Of a stretch of DNA of 64,000 nt, positions 25,469 through 35,565 are shown piece after piece. The notes below the pieces were generated by a model. The model had not been told where the DNA came from, ran no database searches, and saw nothing but the letters and a program-made list of their open reading frames with translations. This stretch comes from PWXP01 sp040772845. GTDB taxonomy: Bacteria; Planctomycetota; Planctomycetia; Pirellulales; Thermoguttaceae. Within the stretch, counting starts at the first letter, position 1, and each line of letters opens with the position of its first letter. The position numbers and the translations under genes were made by a program. The stretch covers positions 6,138,001 through 6,202,000 of the forward strand of contig JAXGXG010000001.1 in assembly GCA_040772845.1 (NCBI GenBank). Direction: 5' to 3'.

Positions 25469-25945
25469 GAGGTGGGGTGGTGCGGATGGTTTCCAGGGGT
25501 AAAGGAACCCCTGGCTACGGTGCGAATCGCCTCCGGCGAATAGTCGCGGATGAGTGGCCGCTGGTACGTGGCGTGTGGGACTCGGAATCGCACCGTAGCA
25601 AGCGCCTTTTGGATTGGTGGCGGGCGGAAGGAATAGGATCGCACTATCCCAAAAGGGCTGGTTAGGGCCATCCCTTCGGGATTCTGTCTTCCACGGCACT
25701 CGCAACCCGGGGTTGCGCCTCGCTCGTTCCTCGCATCGGCTCCACCCCGGGCTGATTTAGGAACGTCCCTTCGGGACTGCAATGCGAACCGGCCCGGGGG
25801 ACGTGTCAACGGGGTGGGCGGCGCAAGCCATTTTCTCCAACGCATACTAGGGGGATCGTCCCATTTTCGCGGCTTTCAGCAGTGGCGGGTGGGGCAAGAT
25901 GTCCGGTGTGCCGCGAAGACTGGGACAGTCCCCTGTGAACGGTTA
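25469..25945. repeat. Dispersed repeats between the remnant and the radical SAM gene
   Basis: 25469-25578 is the second copy of the 110-base repeat at 20965-21074. 25690-25785 is a CCCGGGGTTGCG-type repeat with GTCCCTTCGGGAC hairpin. 25805-25945 is the diverged copy of the 24626-24700 repeat. From 25946 to 26088 nothing is recognised. Confidence 0.75.
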
Positions 25946-26088
25946 CGTGAAATCGAACCGCATTACCAACCGATCGGCCCGCCTTACATCGCGAGGCCGT
26001 GGCGTCTGAACGGCTCTGTCGGGCAGGTGTCGCCATGCGGTTCCTGAAGCGAATCCCACCCTATCCCCAGAGGTTGTGTCAGGAGCTG

Positions 26089-27987
26089 TTACCGGCGGCG
26101 TCTGTGTTTCGCTCGGCCGGTGCGCGGCCCGCGCGATGCGGGACGGCGGGCCGAAATGAGACAGCCGGGATGATCGCCGATCAGGTCCGTTCGTCCCGCC
26201 TCTTCCAGCGCAAGCCGCACGTCGTCGTAGTTCTGCGGCATGAAATACTGGAGCAGCGCGCGTTGCAGGCGGCGCTCGCGGGCGCCTCGGGCAACATGCA
26301 CGTTCTCGCCCGACAGGGGATCGATCCCCGTGTGATACATGCACGTTGCGAGGTCCATGGGGGCAGGGATGAAGTCCTGCACCTGCTCGGGGCGGAGGTG
26401 ATGCTGCTTGAGAAACAGGGCCAGATCAATCATGGCGTGGAGGTCGCACCCCGGATGGCCGGCCATGAAGTAGGGCACCAGGAACAACTGTCGGCCGCTG
26501 TGCGCGGCTGCGCGTTCGAACTTGCGGCGAAACGCATCGAACACTCCAATGGGCGGTTTGTGCATCAGACGCAGCACGTCGCAATGCGAATGCTCCGGCG
26601 CAACTTTGAGCAGTCCGCCCGTATGGTGCAGTGCCAGTTCCTCGATGTATCTCTCGCTTCGCTGGGCCAGGTCCATACGCACGCCGGAAGCGACGACGAC
26701 GTTGCGAATGCCCGGAACACGCCGCGCCGCCGCCATCAGGCGAATGATGGGCTCATGGTCCGTTTCCAGCAGTCTGCAGATCGTCGGGTACAGGCAACTG
26801 GGGCGACGGCATTTGGCGCGAATGTCGGGCCGTGTGCAGTTCATCCGGTACATGTTGGCTGTCGGGCCGCCCAGATCGCTGATCGTTCCCCTGAAGTCTT
26901 GCGCCTCGGCCAACTGGTGCAGTTCGGCAAGGACAGAGCGTTCGCTACGGCTCTGGATGATTCGCCCTTGATGCGCCGACAGGGAGCAGAAACTGCAGCC
27001 GCCGAAACATCCCCGCATAATCTGTACGGAATCCTTGACGACCTCGAACGCCGGGATGCGGGCCTGACCGTAACTGGGGTGCGGTCGCCGCGTGAAAGGC
27101 AGTCCATAAATGCGATCGAGTTCCGCAGCGTCGAGCGGTAACGACCGCGGGTTGACGACAACCGCCTCCGGGCCGTGATGTTGCACCAGGCGCCGGGCCC
27201 CGTAAGGATCGCTTTCGCGATGCGCCGCCCGCGTCATCTCGGCAAAGGCGCGTTTATCGATGCGAACCTCCTCGTAACTGGGCAGGGTGACCGTCTCGGA
27301 ACCCTCGCGCCATGGCCGAAGTACGCCGCGGGCGCCCAGACGATAGACCGTGCCGCGAATATCGTGTAACGTTTCGATCGACTCCCCGGCTGCCATGCGG
27401 CTGAGGATTTCCAGCAGCGGCCGTTCGCCCATCCCGTAAACCAACAGATCGGCCTTGGCATCCAGCAGGATCGACCGGCGGACCTTGTCGCTCCAGTAGT
27501 CGTAATGGGCGATGCGACGCAGACTGGCTTCAACCCCGCCAGCAAGAATCGGAACTCCGTGGTACGCCTCGCGAGCACGCTGGCAATAGGCGAGGGTGGC
27601 CCGATCCGGTCGCCGGCCGCTTTGCCCGCCGGGACTATAGGCGTCGTCGTTGCGGACCTTGCGCGCGGCCGTATAGTGATTCAGCATGGAATCCATATTG
27701 CCGGCACTGATAGCAAAGCATAGTCGCGGCCGGCCGAAGGTTCGCCAAGCGTCGCAGCCGCGCCAATCGGGCTGGCTGAGAATGGCCACGCGAAAACCTG
27801 CAGCTTCCATCACACGGCCGAGGATGGCCATGGCGAAACTCGGGTGATCGATGTAGGCATCCCCGGTGACAAAAACGACGTCGACGGCGTCCCACCCCCG
27901 CTGCGATACTTCCCGTGCCGTCATGGGCAAAGGCAGGGGGGCCGAACTAACCTGCCCCGTGCCGCGATGCGATTGCCGTTTTGTCAT
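26089..27987 (-). CDS. ygiQ: YgiQ-family (UPF0313) radical SAM protein
   Basis: A 632-residue cytoplasmic protein. The N-terminal region DVVFVTGDAYIDHPSFAMAILGRVMEAAG and AISAGNMDSMLNHYTAARK are the signature of UPF0313/YgiQ. The radical SAM cluster motif CFGGCSFC (near residue 328) binds the [4Fe-4S] centre, and the C-terminal part has RLMHKPP and YFMAGHPGCD. Length agrees with the family (600-750). The reaction is not known. The start at 27987 has AGGA close by; an internal ATG 21 codons on lacks a ribosome site. Confidence 0.93.
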   Translation of the reverse strand: MTKRQSHRGTGQVSSAPLPLPMTAREVSQRGWDAVDVVFVTGDAYIDHPSFAMAILGRVMEAAGFRVAILSQPDWRGCDAWRTFGRPRLCFAISAGNMDSMLNHYTAARKVRNDDAYSPGGQSGRRPDRATLAYCQRAREAYHGVPILAGGVEASLRRIAHYDYWSDKVRRSILLDAKADLLVYGMGERPLLEILSRMAAGESIETLHDIRGTVYRLGARGVLRPWREGSETVTLPSYEEVRIDKRAFAEMTRAAHRESDPYGARRLVQHHGPEAVVVNPRSLPLDAAELDRIYGLPFTRRPHPSYGQARIPAFEVVKDSVQIMRGCFGGCSFCSLSAHQGRIIQSRSERSVLAELHQLAEAQDFRGTISDLGGPTANMYRMNCTRPDIRAKCRRPSCLYPTICRLLETDHEPIIRLMAAARRVPGIRNVVVASGVRMDLAQRSERYIEELALHHTGGLLKVAPEHSHCDVLRLMHKPPIGVFDAFRRKFERAAAHSGRQLFLVPYFMAGHPGCDLHAMIDLALFLKQHHLRPEQVQDFIPAPMDLATCMYHTGIDPLSGENVHVARGARERRLQRALLQYFMPQNYDDVRLALEEAGRTDLIGDHPGCLISARRPASRGPRTGRAKHRRRR

Positions 27988-28089
27988 TCCTGCTGCTTTC
28001 CTGAAGCCGTTTCTTTGAAGCCTTGATCTTCGGCTTGCTGGTATCCTTCATTATGGCTCTTGCGTTTCCAGGTGCAAACGGCAACCGGT

Positions 28090-28137
28090 TGGAGTCGCGG
28101 TTTTAGCCGGAAAGGAGAACCGCCTAAAGGCGGGACT
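28090..28137 (-). repeat. Dispersed repeat (CTTTAGGCGGTT...GACTCCAAC)
   Basis: The reverse complement of this stretch aligns with 49616-49662: CTTTAGGCGGTT, CTTTCCGGCT and GACTCCAAC are shared. It sits in the 360-base gap before the S41 protease gene. The rest of that gap shows nothing recognisable. Confidence 0.65.
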
Positions 28138-28347
28138 TCAGCAGGGCTGATCGCCGCTGGTCTTCTGTGACAATCGAGCGAACTTGGTCGGCATAAATCC
28201 GCTTGCTCCCATGGCGGCGTGTTCTTATACTTCAACAAAGGGTATCGCGGTTTGGCCGGATACTCTTCCTCTTGTCGCCGATTGCGAGCCGGCTCTTGGC
28301 GTTGTTGTGGATCGGACCCCATATGGTTGGGAATAGGAGTGATTCGA

Positions 28348-29733
28348 ATGCGTTCTCTGTTGGCTTCGAAAGCGTTTCGACCTTGGCTTGCATTGTGGCT
28401 CGTCGTTTTTGTGATAACGGCTTCTTCCGGGGGGGAGAACACCCAGACTAAGAAGGGCCCCTCGGAGGATGAGCGGTACGAATTATACAAACTCCTCGTC
28501 GATACGATTGACCAGGTTGAACGGAACTACGTGAAGGAAGTCGACCGGCGCGAGCTGTTCGAAGCAGCCATCCAGGGGGTGCTCGGTAAGCTCGATCCGT
28601 ACTCGGCATATATCAGCCCTGAGGAGCTCAAGCAGTTCCGTTCCAGTGTGGAGAGCGAGTTCGGCGGAATCGGCATTCAGATTGGTGTTGAAGATGGACA
28701 TCTGAAGGTGCTCAGCCCTCTGGTGGGAACACCTGCGTACCGGGCGGGGATTGTTGCAGGCGACTGGATCGTTGAGATTGACGGCAAGAGCACCAAGGGG
28801 ATTTCCACCGAAGAAGCGGTCAAGTGGTTGAAGGGCGAGGCCGGCACGAAAGTGACCCTTGGCATCCGCTCGGAGGGCAAATCGGAGAAGAGGACGATCG
28901 AGGTTGTTCGCGAACGGATCCACGTAGAGACCGTTTTGGGCGACCATCGCGGCGATGACGACGCCTGGCGATTCCTGTTGGACGACGAGAGTCGCATTGG
29001 CTATATCCGGCTGACAACGTTTAGCCGCGACACGGCTCGCGAGTTGCAGCAGGCGTTGGGGAAGCTGAAGGCGCAGAATGCCCGCGGTTTGATTCTCGAC
29101 CTGCGATTCAACCCGGGCGGGCTTCTGAGCGCGGCCATCGAGGTGGCTGACCTATTTCTCTCGGAAGGCCGGATTGTCAGCACCAAAGGGCGCAACAGCC
29201 CGGAACGCGCGTGGGATGCGAAGAAGAACGCCGTATTTGAAGGCGTTCCCATGGCGATCCTCGTCAATCGCTACAGCGCCAGCGCCAGCGAAATCGTTGC
29301 GGCGTGTCTGCAAGACAACAAGCGGGCCGTGATTGTGGGCGAGCGGACCTGGGGCAAAGGCAGCGTTCAGAACGTTATCGATCTGGAGGAAGGGGCCAGC
29401 GCGTTGAAACTGACGACGGCCGCCTATCGACGCCCGAGCGGCAAGAATATCCACCGTTTTGAAGACACCGAGGAAGACGGCGAGTGGGGCGTCCTACCCG
29501 ACGAAGGATGCCAGTTGAAACTCGATGCCAGTGAACTGGCCAACCTGATCCAGGACCGGCGGGAACGGGACATCGTGCGACCGCATCGCACCGTTTCGGA
29601 AACGGCCGACGCCCAGACGAATCCTCCGGCGAAAGCGGCAAAGGAACCCGATGTTCCCCCGCGCACGGTACCCGATCGGCAACTGGAATTGGCCCTGAAG
29701 CAATTGACTGCCGAACTGGCTCGGGTGGACTGA
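28348..29733 (+). CDS. S41 (C-terminal processing) peptidase with PDZ domain
   Basis: 461 residues from the ATG at 28348 (AGGAGT 8 bases upstream), with an N-terminal hydrophobic signal or anchor (WLALWLVVFVITASS). A PDZ domain follows (EFGGIGIQIGVEDGHLKV, near residue 110), then the peptidase core with catalytic Ser in NRYSASASEIVAA and Lys in WGKGSVQ. CtpA-like enzymes trim or degrade envelope proteins in the periplasm. The C-terminal 60 residues are polar and low in structure. The stop lies 4 bases before the tsaD start, which suggests co-transcription. Confidence 0.94.
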   Translation: MRSLLASKAFRPWLALWLVVFVITASSGGENTQTKKGPSEDERYELYKLLVDTIDQVERNYVKEVDRRELFEAAIQGVLGKLDPYSAYISPEELKQFRSSVESEFGGIGIQIGVEDGHLKVLSPLVGTPAYRAGIVAGDWIVEIDGKSTKGISTEEAVKWLKGEAGTKVTLGIRSEGKSEKRTIEVVRERIHVETVLGDHRGDDDAWRFLLDDESRIGYIRLTTFSRDTARELQQALGKLKAQNARGLILDLRFNPGGLLSAAIEVADLFLSEGRIVSTKGRNSPERAWDAKKNAVFEGVPMAILVNRYSASASEIVAACLQDNKRAVIVGERTWGKGSVQNVIDLEEGASALKLTTAAYRRPSGKNIHRFEDTEEDGEWGVLPDEGCQLKLDASELANLIQDRRERDIVRPHRTVSETADAQTNPPAKAAKEPDVPPRTVPDRQLELALKQLTAELARVD

Positions 29734-29737
29734 TCGC

Positions 29738-30763
29738 GTGAACATTCTTACCATCGAAACCTCGTGCGACGAAACGGCCGCGGCCGTTGTGAACGAGCGT
29801 CTGGAGGTGCTCGGCGCCGTCGTCGCATCGCAGGAATCGCTGCACCAGCGATTCGGCGGCGTTGTTCCGGAGATCGCCTCGCGCGCGCATCTGGAACGCA
29901 TCTTGCCCGTCATCCACCAGACGCTGGAGAAGGCCGGTCTTCGATTGGCCGATCTCGATGCCGTTGCCGTTGCCCATACGCCGGGTCTGGCCGGTTCACT
30001 CCTGGTCGGCCTGGTTGCGGCGAAGACCTTGTGCGTTGCGCTGGATATCCCGCTGGTGGCCATCAATCATTTGCAGGCGCATATCTATGCCTGCCGGCTG
30101 GCCGCGGGAGTAGACGTATTTCCGTGTGTCGGACTGATCGTCAGCGGCGGCCACACCAATCTGTACCGGTGTCTGGGACCGCTCGACTTTACTTTGCTGG
30201 GCGGGACGATCGACGACGCGGCCGGCGAGGCGTTCGACAAGGTGGCGAGCATGCTTGGGCTTCCGTATCCGGGGGGGCCGTCGCTCAGTCGCGCAGCGCT
30301 GGAGGGAAATCCGAATGCGTACCGACTCCCTCGCCCCATGTTGGATGATAGCAACCGTCTCGATTTCAGTTTCAGCGGATTGAAGACGGCCGTGCGATAC
30401 ACGCTGGTCGGACCGGGGCGGCACGATTTTGAGACGATCGAACGCGATCCTCGCCAGGTGGCGGACTTGGCCGCCTCATTTCAAGAGGCGGTTGTCGATT
30501 GCCTGGTAGGCAAGACGTTTCAGGCGATTGCGGCAACCGGATTGCGCACGCTGTGCGTCGGGGGCGGCGTCGCAGCCAATGCCTGCCTGCGCCGGCGACT
30601 TGCCCAGCGCGCACGGCAGGCATCGGTTACGTTGCACGTCGCCCCGCCGGAGCTGTGCACCGACAACGCGGTTATGGGCGCCGTTGCGTTGGAGCAGGTT
30701 CGCGCCGGGCAATATGCGCCGCTCACGCTCGATGCACAACCTGGCGTTGTTCGCCCTGTCTAG
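29738..30763 (+). CDS. tsaD: tRNA N6-threonylcarbamoyladenosine transferase TsaD
   Basis: 341 residues from a GTG. TsaD transfers the threonylcarbamoyl group to A37 of ANN-decoding tRNAs together with TsaB and TsaE. ILTIETSCDETAAAVV at the start, the metal-binding His111 and His115 in INHLQAHIYA, the SGGHT nucleotide-site motif near residue 136, and LCVGGGVAANACLR near residue 270 are all present. Full normal length. Its stop codon overlaps that of the next gene, which is convergent. Confidence 0.98.
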   Translation: MNILTIETSCDETAAAVVNERLEVLGAVVASQESLHQRFGGVVPEIASRAHLERILPVIHQTLEKAGLRLADLDAVAVAHTPGLAGSLLVGLVAAKTLCVALDIPLVAINHLQAHIYACRLAAGVDVFPCVGLIVSGGHTNLYRCLGPLDFTLLGGTIDDAAGEAFDKVASMLGLPYPGGPSLSRAALEGNPNAYRLPRPMLDDSNRLDFSFSGLKTAVRYTLVGPGRHDFETIERDPRQVADLAASFQEAVVDCLVGKTFQAIAATGLRTLCVGGGVAANACLRRRLAQRARQASVTLHVAPPELCTDNAVMGAVALEQVRAGQYAPLTLDAQPGVVRPV

Positions 30764-33700
30764 AAACCGCCGCCGCCACCGCCGCCGGTGCCTTGGTTTC
30801 CGAACAGCGAGCCGAACCCCTGGCCGCCGGTTCCGCCTTCGCCTTGTTCGTTCTCGCCGGTTGCCATATTGAACGTATACACGTCCGAAATACCGGAGAA
30901 CATCGGGACGGCCGTAATGCGCACGTAGCGCCGGTCGGCCGAAATGACGGCGTTCATCGCCAGGTTCGCACCTTCAGGTAACGTGATAATCACCGGCTGG
31001 TAGCCGACGGCGCCGGCAAGCGATTCGAACAGCGGATTCACCGTCGTGTTGTCTCCGCCCTCAAGTGCCTGGCGAGCCAGGGCGTAGTCGCGTAGCGCTC
31101 GCGTATCGGCCGCAGCGGCCAACTGCTGGGCCAACACCTGCTGATTCACGGCCAACTGGGCGACCGCTGCATTGTTGAGCTGATGCTCGGCCAGCGGCTC
31201 GGCGCGCCGGCCATCCTCGAGATCGAAGACGACCAGGGCTTCGTTATTGTCCAGCGGCACCTTCTTGCGGAGCCGGACGGCATCCTTGGTGCGATAGTGA
31301 GTACATACCTCAACGTTCACCTTGCCTGCCGTTACCTCGCCCCATACGCGGCGAAGCAGCAGTCGGTATGTACCGTCGAATCCCTTCGGGCACACGTAAA
31401 CCTCGCTGCTGCCACCCAGCCTGCTCTTGCCGAGTTGGGAAACGCCGTCGCCCAGAAACACGCCGCCGGCGGTGGTCCGCGGGCTTCGCAGCGAGCAGAC
31501 GGTTCCCGACGGTTCCTCGACAAACAGGTCGATATCGGCATCGCCGGTCCAGGAGACGACTACGACACAGTCGCGTGCGACGGCCGCATCCAACGATTCC
31601 TGGAACGCCTTTGCCTCGGCGGCCCGGTTCTCGGACTTCAGTCGCTCGATCGTTGATTGGGCCACACGCAATCCGGTCCGCCAGATGTCGGTCTGGTCGT
31701 TGGGCCATGCCTGGCTCAAGATACCCGTGACCGCCCAGCGGATGCCATCCAGATCATCGAGGCGTTGGGCGGAGCGAAGCCCCAGCAAATACGGCTCCGG
31801 CTGCGTCGGAGCAGCCTGTGCAACCTGCCGGAACAGGTTGAGCGCCCGGCGTTCGATCCCCAGATGGGACAGATAGCTGGCAATATGAAGGACCTCGGCA
31901 GGGCTTTGGGCAAAATCAACGGCCGACATGACAGCGCGTTCGATTTCTTCGCGCGGCTCCCCCGACGCCTGCATGGCCAGCGACATGGCTTCATACATCC
32001 ACGGCTGGGCCTGCCCATTGCGAAGGGCGGCTTGAATCAAAGCCGTTACTTGCGAAAACTTCTTGTCGCTCATCAGCGTCCGAACGGCTTCGCGAACGGA
32101 AGCTTCGCCGGGCCGATGTTCGGCGAAATAGGCATCCCAGGCCGACGCGGGATCCTGCGAATCGGCGATCGAAAGCGGCAGGGCTTCGCTCTGCGCGGCC
32201 GAGGCCTGTCCTGCCACCGAGGCAACGCTCGGCACGTTCGACTTCGTGGCCAGGGTCACGTCGTCCTGGACGGCGAAGAAACCGGGGACAGGATTCTCGG
32301 GCAGCACATTCTTCTGCTTCGGATTCTGGAGGACGGGGACGTTGAAGAACCCGCCGCCCATACCGCCGCCACCCATGCCGCCCATGCCGCCGCCCATCAT
32401 GCCGCCGCCCATCATGCCGCCCATGCCGCCGCCCATCATGCCGCCGCCCATCATGCCGCCCATGCCGCCGCCCATGCCGCCCAATCCGCCGAAACCTCCC
32501 ATCATGCCGGGGTCGCGAATCGGTAGAACAAGGTCGGCCACCGGGTACACCTTGGTGGTCAAGCGGTTTTCGGCCTCTTCAGGCGTGGTGATCAGCAGGA
32601 CTTCATCCTCGATCACATAGGTGAGGGCCAATTCGCGAAGGGTCAACCGCAGGGCCGACCGGAGCGAAATGCCGCGAAGGTTCTTGGTGATGGGCATGTC
32701 GGTTGTAAGGCCCACGTCATCCAACGCCTTCTTGTCGATCTGAATCTCGATCTCGTGCAAGTCTTTCAGGAAGTCGACAACGTCCTGGAGGGGCGTTTCA
32801 ATGAACTCGAGCTGGGTGGGCGACTTCAACGCATCGATAATGCGACGCTCGGCCGGTCCACGGCTGGCCAGGTCCATCGAGCTGTACTTTTCCTTTCGCG
32901 CCGCAGACAGCTCCCGCCAGACCTCGGCATCCGGATAGACGATCGGCGGTTCGTCCGGGAAGGGAATGGCGGAAGCTTCGATCGAATTGATCACATCCAT
33001 GAGGGCCTTCTGCTTCGCCACTCGAAGTTCACTATTGCGCGCTTCGTACCCGACCGCTCGCGACCACAGAGCCGCCGCTGGCGCGATCGGGTTGTTCGGT
33101 GCGATCTGTGCGATTTCAACTGCAACCTCTTCCTCCGCCGTGCGGTACCGTCCCTCGTCCATCAGCGAGTTGAAACGGTCCATAAGTTGGTCGATGCGGC
33201 TCTGATCGCGCATCAGATTGTCCAAGAGCAACTGCTGCTCCTTGTTGAATGCAATCCGCTCGTACAATTCCTGCCGTTGACGCTCCACCTCTTCCTGACG
33301 CCGGCTGGCCTCGCGAAGCGCAGCCTGGATGACGCTGACCAACTGGTCGCGGATCTCGGGATTCAGTTCGGGCGCTTGCCGCACCCGTTCCAACTGGAGC
33401 TTCAACTGCTGGATGGCGGCCTCGGGGTCTTTGCCCATTTGGGCCCGCGCCTGGTTGACCGCTTCACGGGCGTCCGCCTGAATCACCTGCGTGACAATCG
33501 AACGCTCTGCCGCAATCCCGCTTGCGAACTCGCTGGGGCCAAGCGGCCCCAGTTCGCCAGCGCCGGGCCCGACCAGATTCAGATCTTGCGCGCCACCGGC
33601 AGCATCGGCGCCGGCAGGCGCATCCATGGCAACCTGGTCTTCCGGAGCGGCCGCTCCGGCGCGTTGCTTGGCAATCGCACGCTGCAATGCCTGAGCTTCC

Positions 33701-34854
33701 GGGTCGTCCGGGTCCCGGTTCAGGACTTCATTGATGAGTTTTTCGGCGTGGTCCAGATTCCCGGCGGCAAACGACTGTTGCGCCAGGTGCATCAGGCTCC
33801 GGCCGCCTTCGGTGGCCGCCTCGCGGGCATAGGCCAGCGCATCTTCGCCCAGCAGCGGCAGATGAACACCGCCGGTTGTCCGGGCGCCGGCAACCAATTC
33901 GGCCAAGAAGCCGTAGTCGGGGTTGGAAGCACCGGGCGCGACGCGCCACGCCAACTGAACGGCGCCCGAAGGCCCTTGGGCCGTCATGGTCACTTCCACC
34001 GGATCGCTCGATTTGAGCGTGCCGAGAATCAAGTTCTGCCGATCGGCACGGAGCGGTAACGGTTTCTCGGGAATCACTTCGGCAAACGACTCCGGCCAAT
34101 TCGCGCTGGTGGGCCAAAGCACGGCTTCAGCCACCGCACTGGCAAGCTGCTGACCAATTGCGTCGCTCGACAAGTTCTCGCCTACCCCCAGGACGACACC
34201 GCCGGTTTGCGCGGCCAGGGCGCCGAGCAGGTTGGCATCGATGCGTGGTCCCACGGCATAGCTGACAACGGGCACGCGGGCCGTGCGGAGTTGATCGGCC
34301 AGGCGAGTCATATCTTCAGGAGCCAGGAGGTTTGCGCGGCTGGCGCCTTCGCCAATGTAGACCAGAGAGCGCGCTTTCTGGCCCGCTCCGAATGCTTCGA
34401 CAGCAGCCGAAAGGGCGGCCGGCAAATCGCTCGAACCCATGGGCGCGCGACGGAGGAGTTTCGCCAGACCCTCCTCCATCTCGGGGCCGTTCGCGGCCAC
34501 AAACCCGTCGGTCATCGCAACCGCTCGGAGGTCCGCGGCCAAAAGCTTCACGCGATCCTCCGGCCGCAGATTGGCCAGGGCCGAGTGCAGGGCCGCCATT
34601 GCCTGATTGCGGAATTCCCCCGTCTGACTGGCCGACGTGTCGAACACGACCACCACGTCCTTCGGGCCCGCCGTCTGCTCGGCGCTCGGCGTCAGCATCA
34701 GCGCGAAGTAATCGGCGCCATCGGGATGGCTGTAGCGAATCATCCGGGCGGCCCCCGAACCTGGCTCAGCACCAAGAACGCTTCCGGCCACGGAAACCAC
34801 GGCAAGGGCCACAATGGGCAGCCCGACCACACGGAAGAACAAGCGCTTGCACAT
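30760..34854 (-). CDS. Giant secreted vWA protein with STN-like domain and Gly/Met-rich linker
   Basis: 1364 residues from the ATG at 34854 (GGAG upstream), with signal peptide. Order: vWA domain (VVVVFDTSASQTGEF, a MIDAS DxSxS variant, residues about 65-240); beta-sandwich; helical/coiled segment (about 430-600); an STN/secretin-N-like unit (IETPLQDVVDFLKDLHEIEIQID, about 690-790); a Gly/Met-rich stretch (GGMGGGMGGMM repeats, about 800-850); TPR-like helices; a DUF2135-like region (VVVSWTGDADIDLFVEEPSG) and a Gly-rich tail. It probably works in the periplasm or at the cell surface. The combination is typical of planctomycete unknowns. Confidence 0.75.
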   Translation of the reverse strand: MCKRLFFRVVGLPIVALAVVSVAGSVLGAEPGSGAARMIRYSHPDGADYFALMLTPSAEQTAGPKDVVVVFDTSASQTGEFRNQAMAALHSALANLRPEDRVKLLAADLRAVAMTDGFVAANGPEMEEGLAKLLRRAPMGSSDLPAALSAAVEAFGAGQKARSLVYIGEGASRANLLAPEDMTRLADQLRTARVPVVSYAVGPRIDANLLGALAAQTGGVVLGVGENLSSDAIGQQLASAVAEAVLWPTSANWPESFAEVIPEKPLPLRADRQNLILGTLKSSDPVEVTMTAQGPSGAVQLAWRVAPGASNPDYGFLAELVAGARTTGGVHLPLLGEDALAYAREAATEGGRSLMHLAQQSFAAGNLDHAEKLINEVLNRDPDDPEAQALQRAIAKQRAGAAAPEDQVAMDAPAGADAAGGAQDLNLVGPGAGELGPLGPSEFASGIAAERSIVTQVIQADAREAVNQARAQMGKDPEAAIQQLKLQLERVRQAPELNPEIRDQLVSVIQAALREASRRQEEVERQRQELYERIAFNKEQQLLLDNLMRDQSRIDQLMDRFNSLMDEGRYRTAEEEVAVEIAQIAPNNPIAPAAALWSRAVGYEARNSELRVAKQKALMDVINSIEASAIPFPDEPPIVYPDAEVWRELSAARKEKYSSMDLASRGPAERRIIDALKSPTQLEFIETPLQDVVDFLKDLHEIEIQIDKKALDDVGLTTDMPITKNLRGISLRSALRLTLRELALTYVIEDEVLLITTPEEAENRLTTKVYPVADLVLPIRDPGMMGGFGGLGGMGGGMGGMMGGGMMGGGMGGMMGGGMMGGGMGGMGGGGMGGGFFNVPVLQNPKQKNVLPENPVPGFFAVQDDVTLATKSNVPSVASVAGQASAAQSEALPLSIADSQDPASAWDAYFAEHRPGEASVREAVRTLMSDKKFSQVTALIQAALRNGQAQPWMYEAMSLAMQASGEPREEIERAVMSAVDFAQSPAEVLHIASYLSHLGIERRALNLFRQVAQAAPTQPEPYLLGLRSAQRLDDLDGIRWAVTGILSQAWPNDQTDIWRTGLRVAQSTIERLKSENRAAEAKAFQESLDAAVARDCVVVVSWTGDADIDLFVEEPSGTVCSLRSPRTTAGGVFLGDGVSQLGKSRLGGSSEVYVCPKGFDGTYRLLLRRVWGEVTAGKVNVEVCTHYRTKDAVRLRKKVPLDNNEALVVFDLEDGRRAEPLAEHQLNNAAVAQLAVNQQVLAQQLAAAADTRALRDYALARQALEGGDNTTVNPLFESLAGAVGYQPVIITLPEGANLAMNAVISADRRYVRITAVPMFSGISDVYTFNMATGENEQGEGGTGGQGFGSLFGNQGTGGGGGGGF

Positions 34855-35295
34855 ATTTGTTGACTCCGACACGCAAGACAGCGAAAACGTGGCAGCAGCC
34901 GTGTTCCGCAGCGGCCACTTTGCCACACAGGGATCTCTGAACGATCAACCCAGATCGGGAAGCCCCGACCATCGACTACCTGTTATTCTAGCAAGCAACC
35001 AGCGTGTTTGCCAACGAAAAACCTGCGAGTTCCTCAGATGCCCAAAGAACGTGACCATGCTGCAATCTGAAACACGCGTCGGAACGCCCGATCAGGCGGA
35101 TACTCGCTTCGCAAAAGCAGCCATTATGAGGAAAGCAGACTAGCCTGTTGTGGTTACTTGCTGCGGTTGCGTTCAGGTGGTCGTCCGTTCCCGTTGGTGG
35201 GGATTGCAAAGCAGGCTGCCATCGTGCATATTGGTACCTGATGGGCGGGTCGGAGAGGATTCGCCGATGGTACTAGATGTTTCGAACCGATATCG
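34855..35295. other. Intergenic region without recognised features
   Basis: About 440 bases between the divergent vWA and Trm112-like genes. It probably holds promoters for both, but I see no convincing -35/-10 pair, hairpin or repeat. Confidence 0.5.
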
Positions 35296-35553
35296 ATGGA
35301 TGCTCGTTTGCTCAAGATGCTGGTCTGCCCCGAGGATCGGACACCGCTCGATCTGGCGGAACCCCAATTGATGGATCGATTGAACCGTGCCGTTGCCGCC
35401 AGGCAGGTCCGGAATCGCTCGGGGCAATTGGTCGAGCGCCGACTCGAAGCGGGATTGGTTCGCAAAGATGGCGCGGTGCTCTACCCCGTAATCGACGGAA
35501 TTCCTTCGCTACTGGTCGATGAGGCCATTCCGCTGGCTCAACTCGAGGAATAG
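35296..35553 (+). CDS. Trm112-like (UPF0434) small protein
   Basis: 85 residues. MDARLLKMLVCPEDRTPL is the usual start of UPF0434/Trm112 proteins, and VRKDGAVLYPVIDGIPSLL is the conserved end. Eukaryotic Trm112 activates methyltransferases; bacterial members are small and mostly unstudied. The second usual metal-site Cys is absent here (only one Cys, in CPED). It lies 12 bases before the HIT gene, so the two likely form an operon. Confidence 0.9.
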   Translation: MDARLLKMLVCPEDRTPLDLAEPQLMDRLNRAVAARQVRNRSGQLVERRLEAGLVRKDGAVLYPVIDGIPSLLVDEAIPLAQLEE

Positions 35554-35565
35554 AGGACTAGTCGA

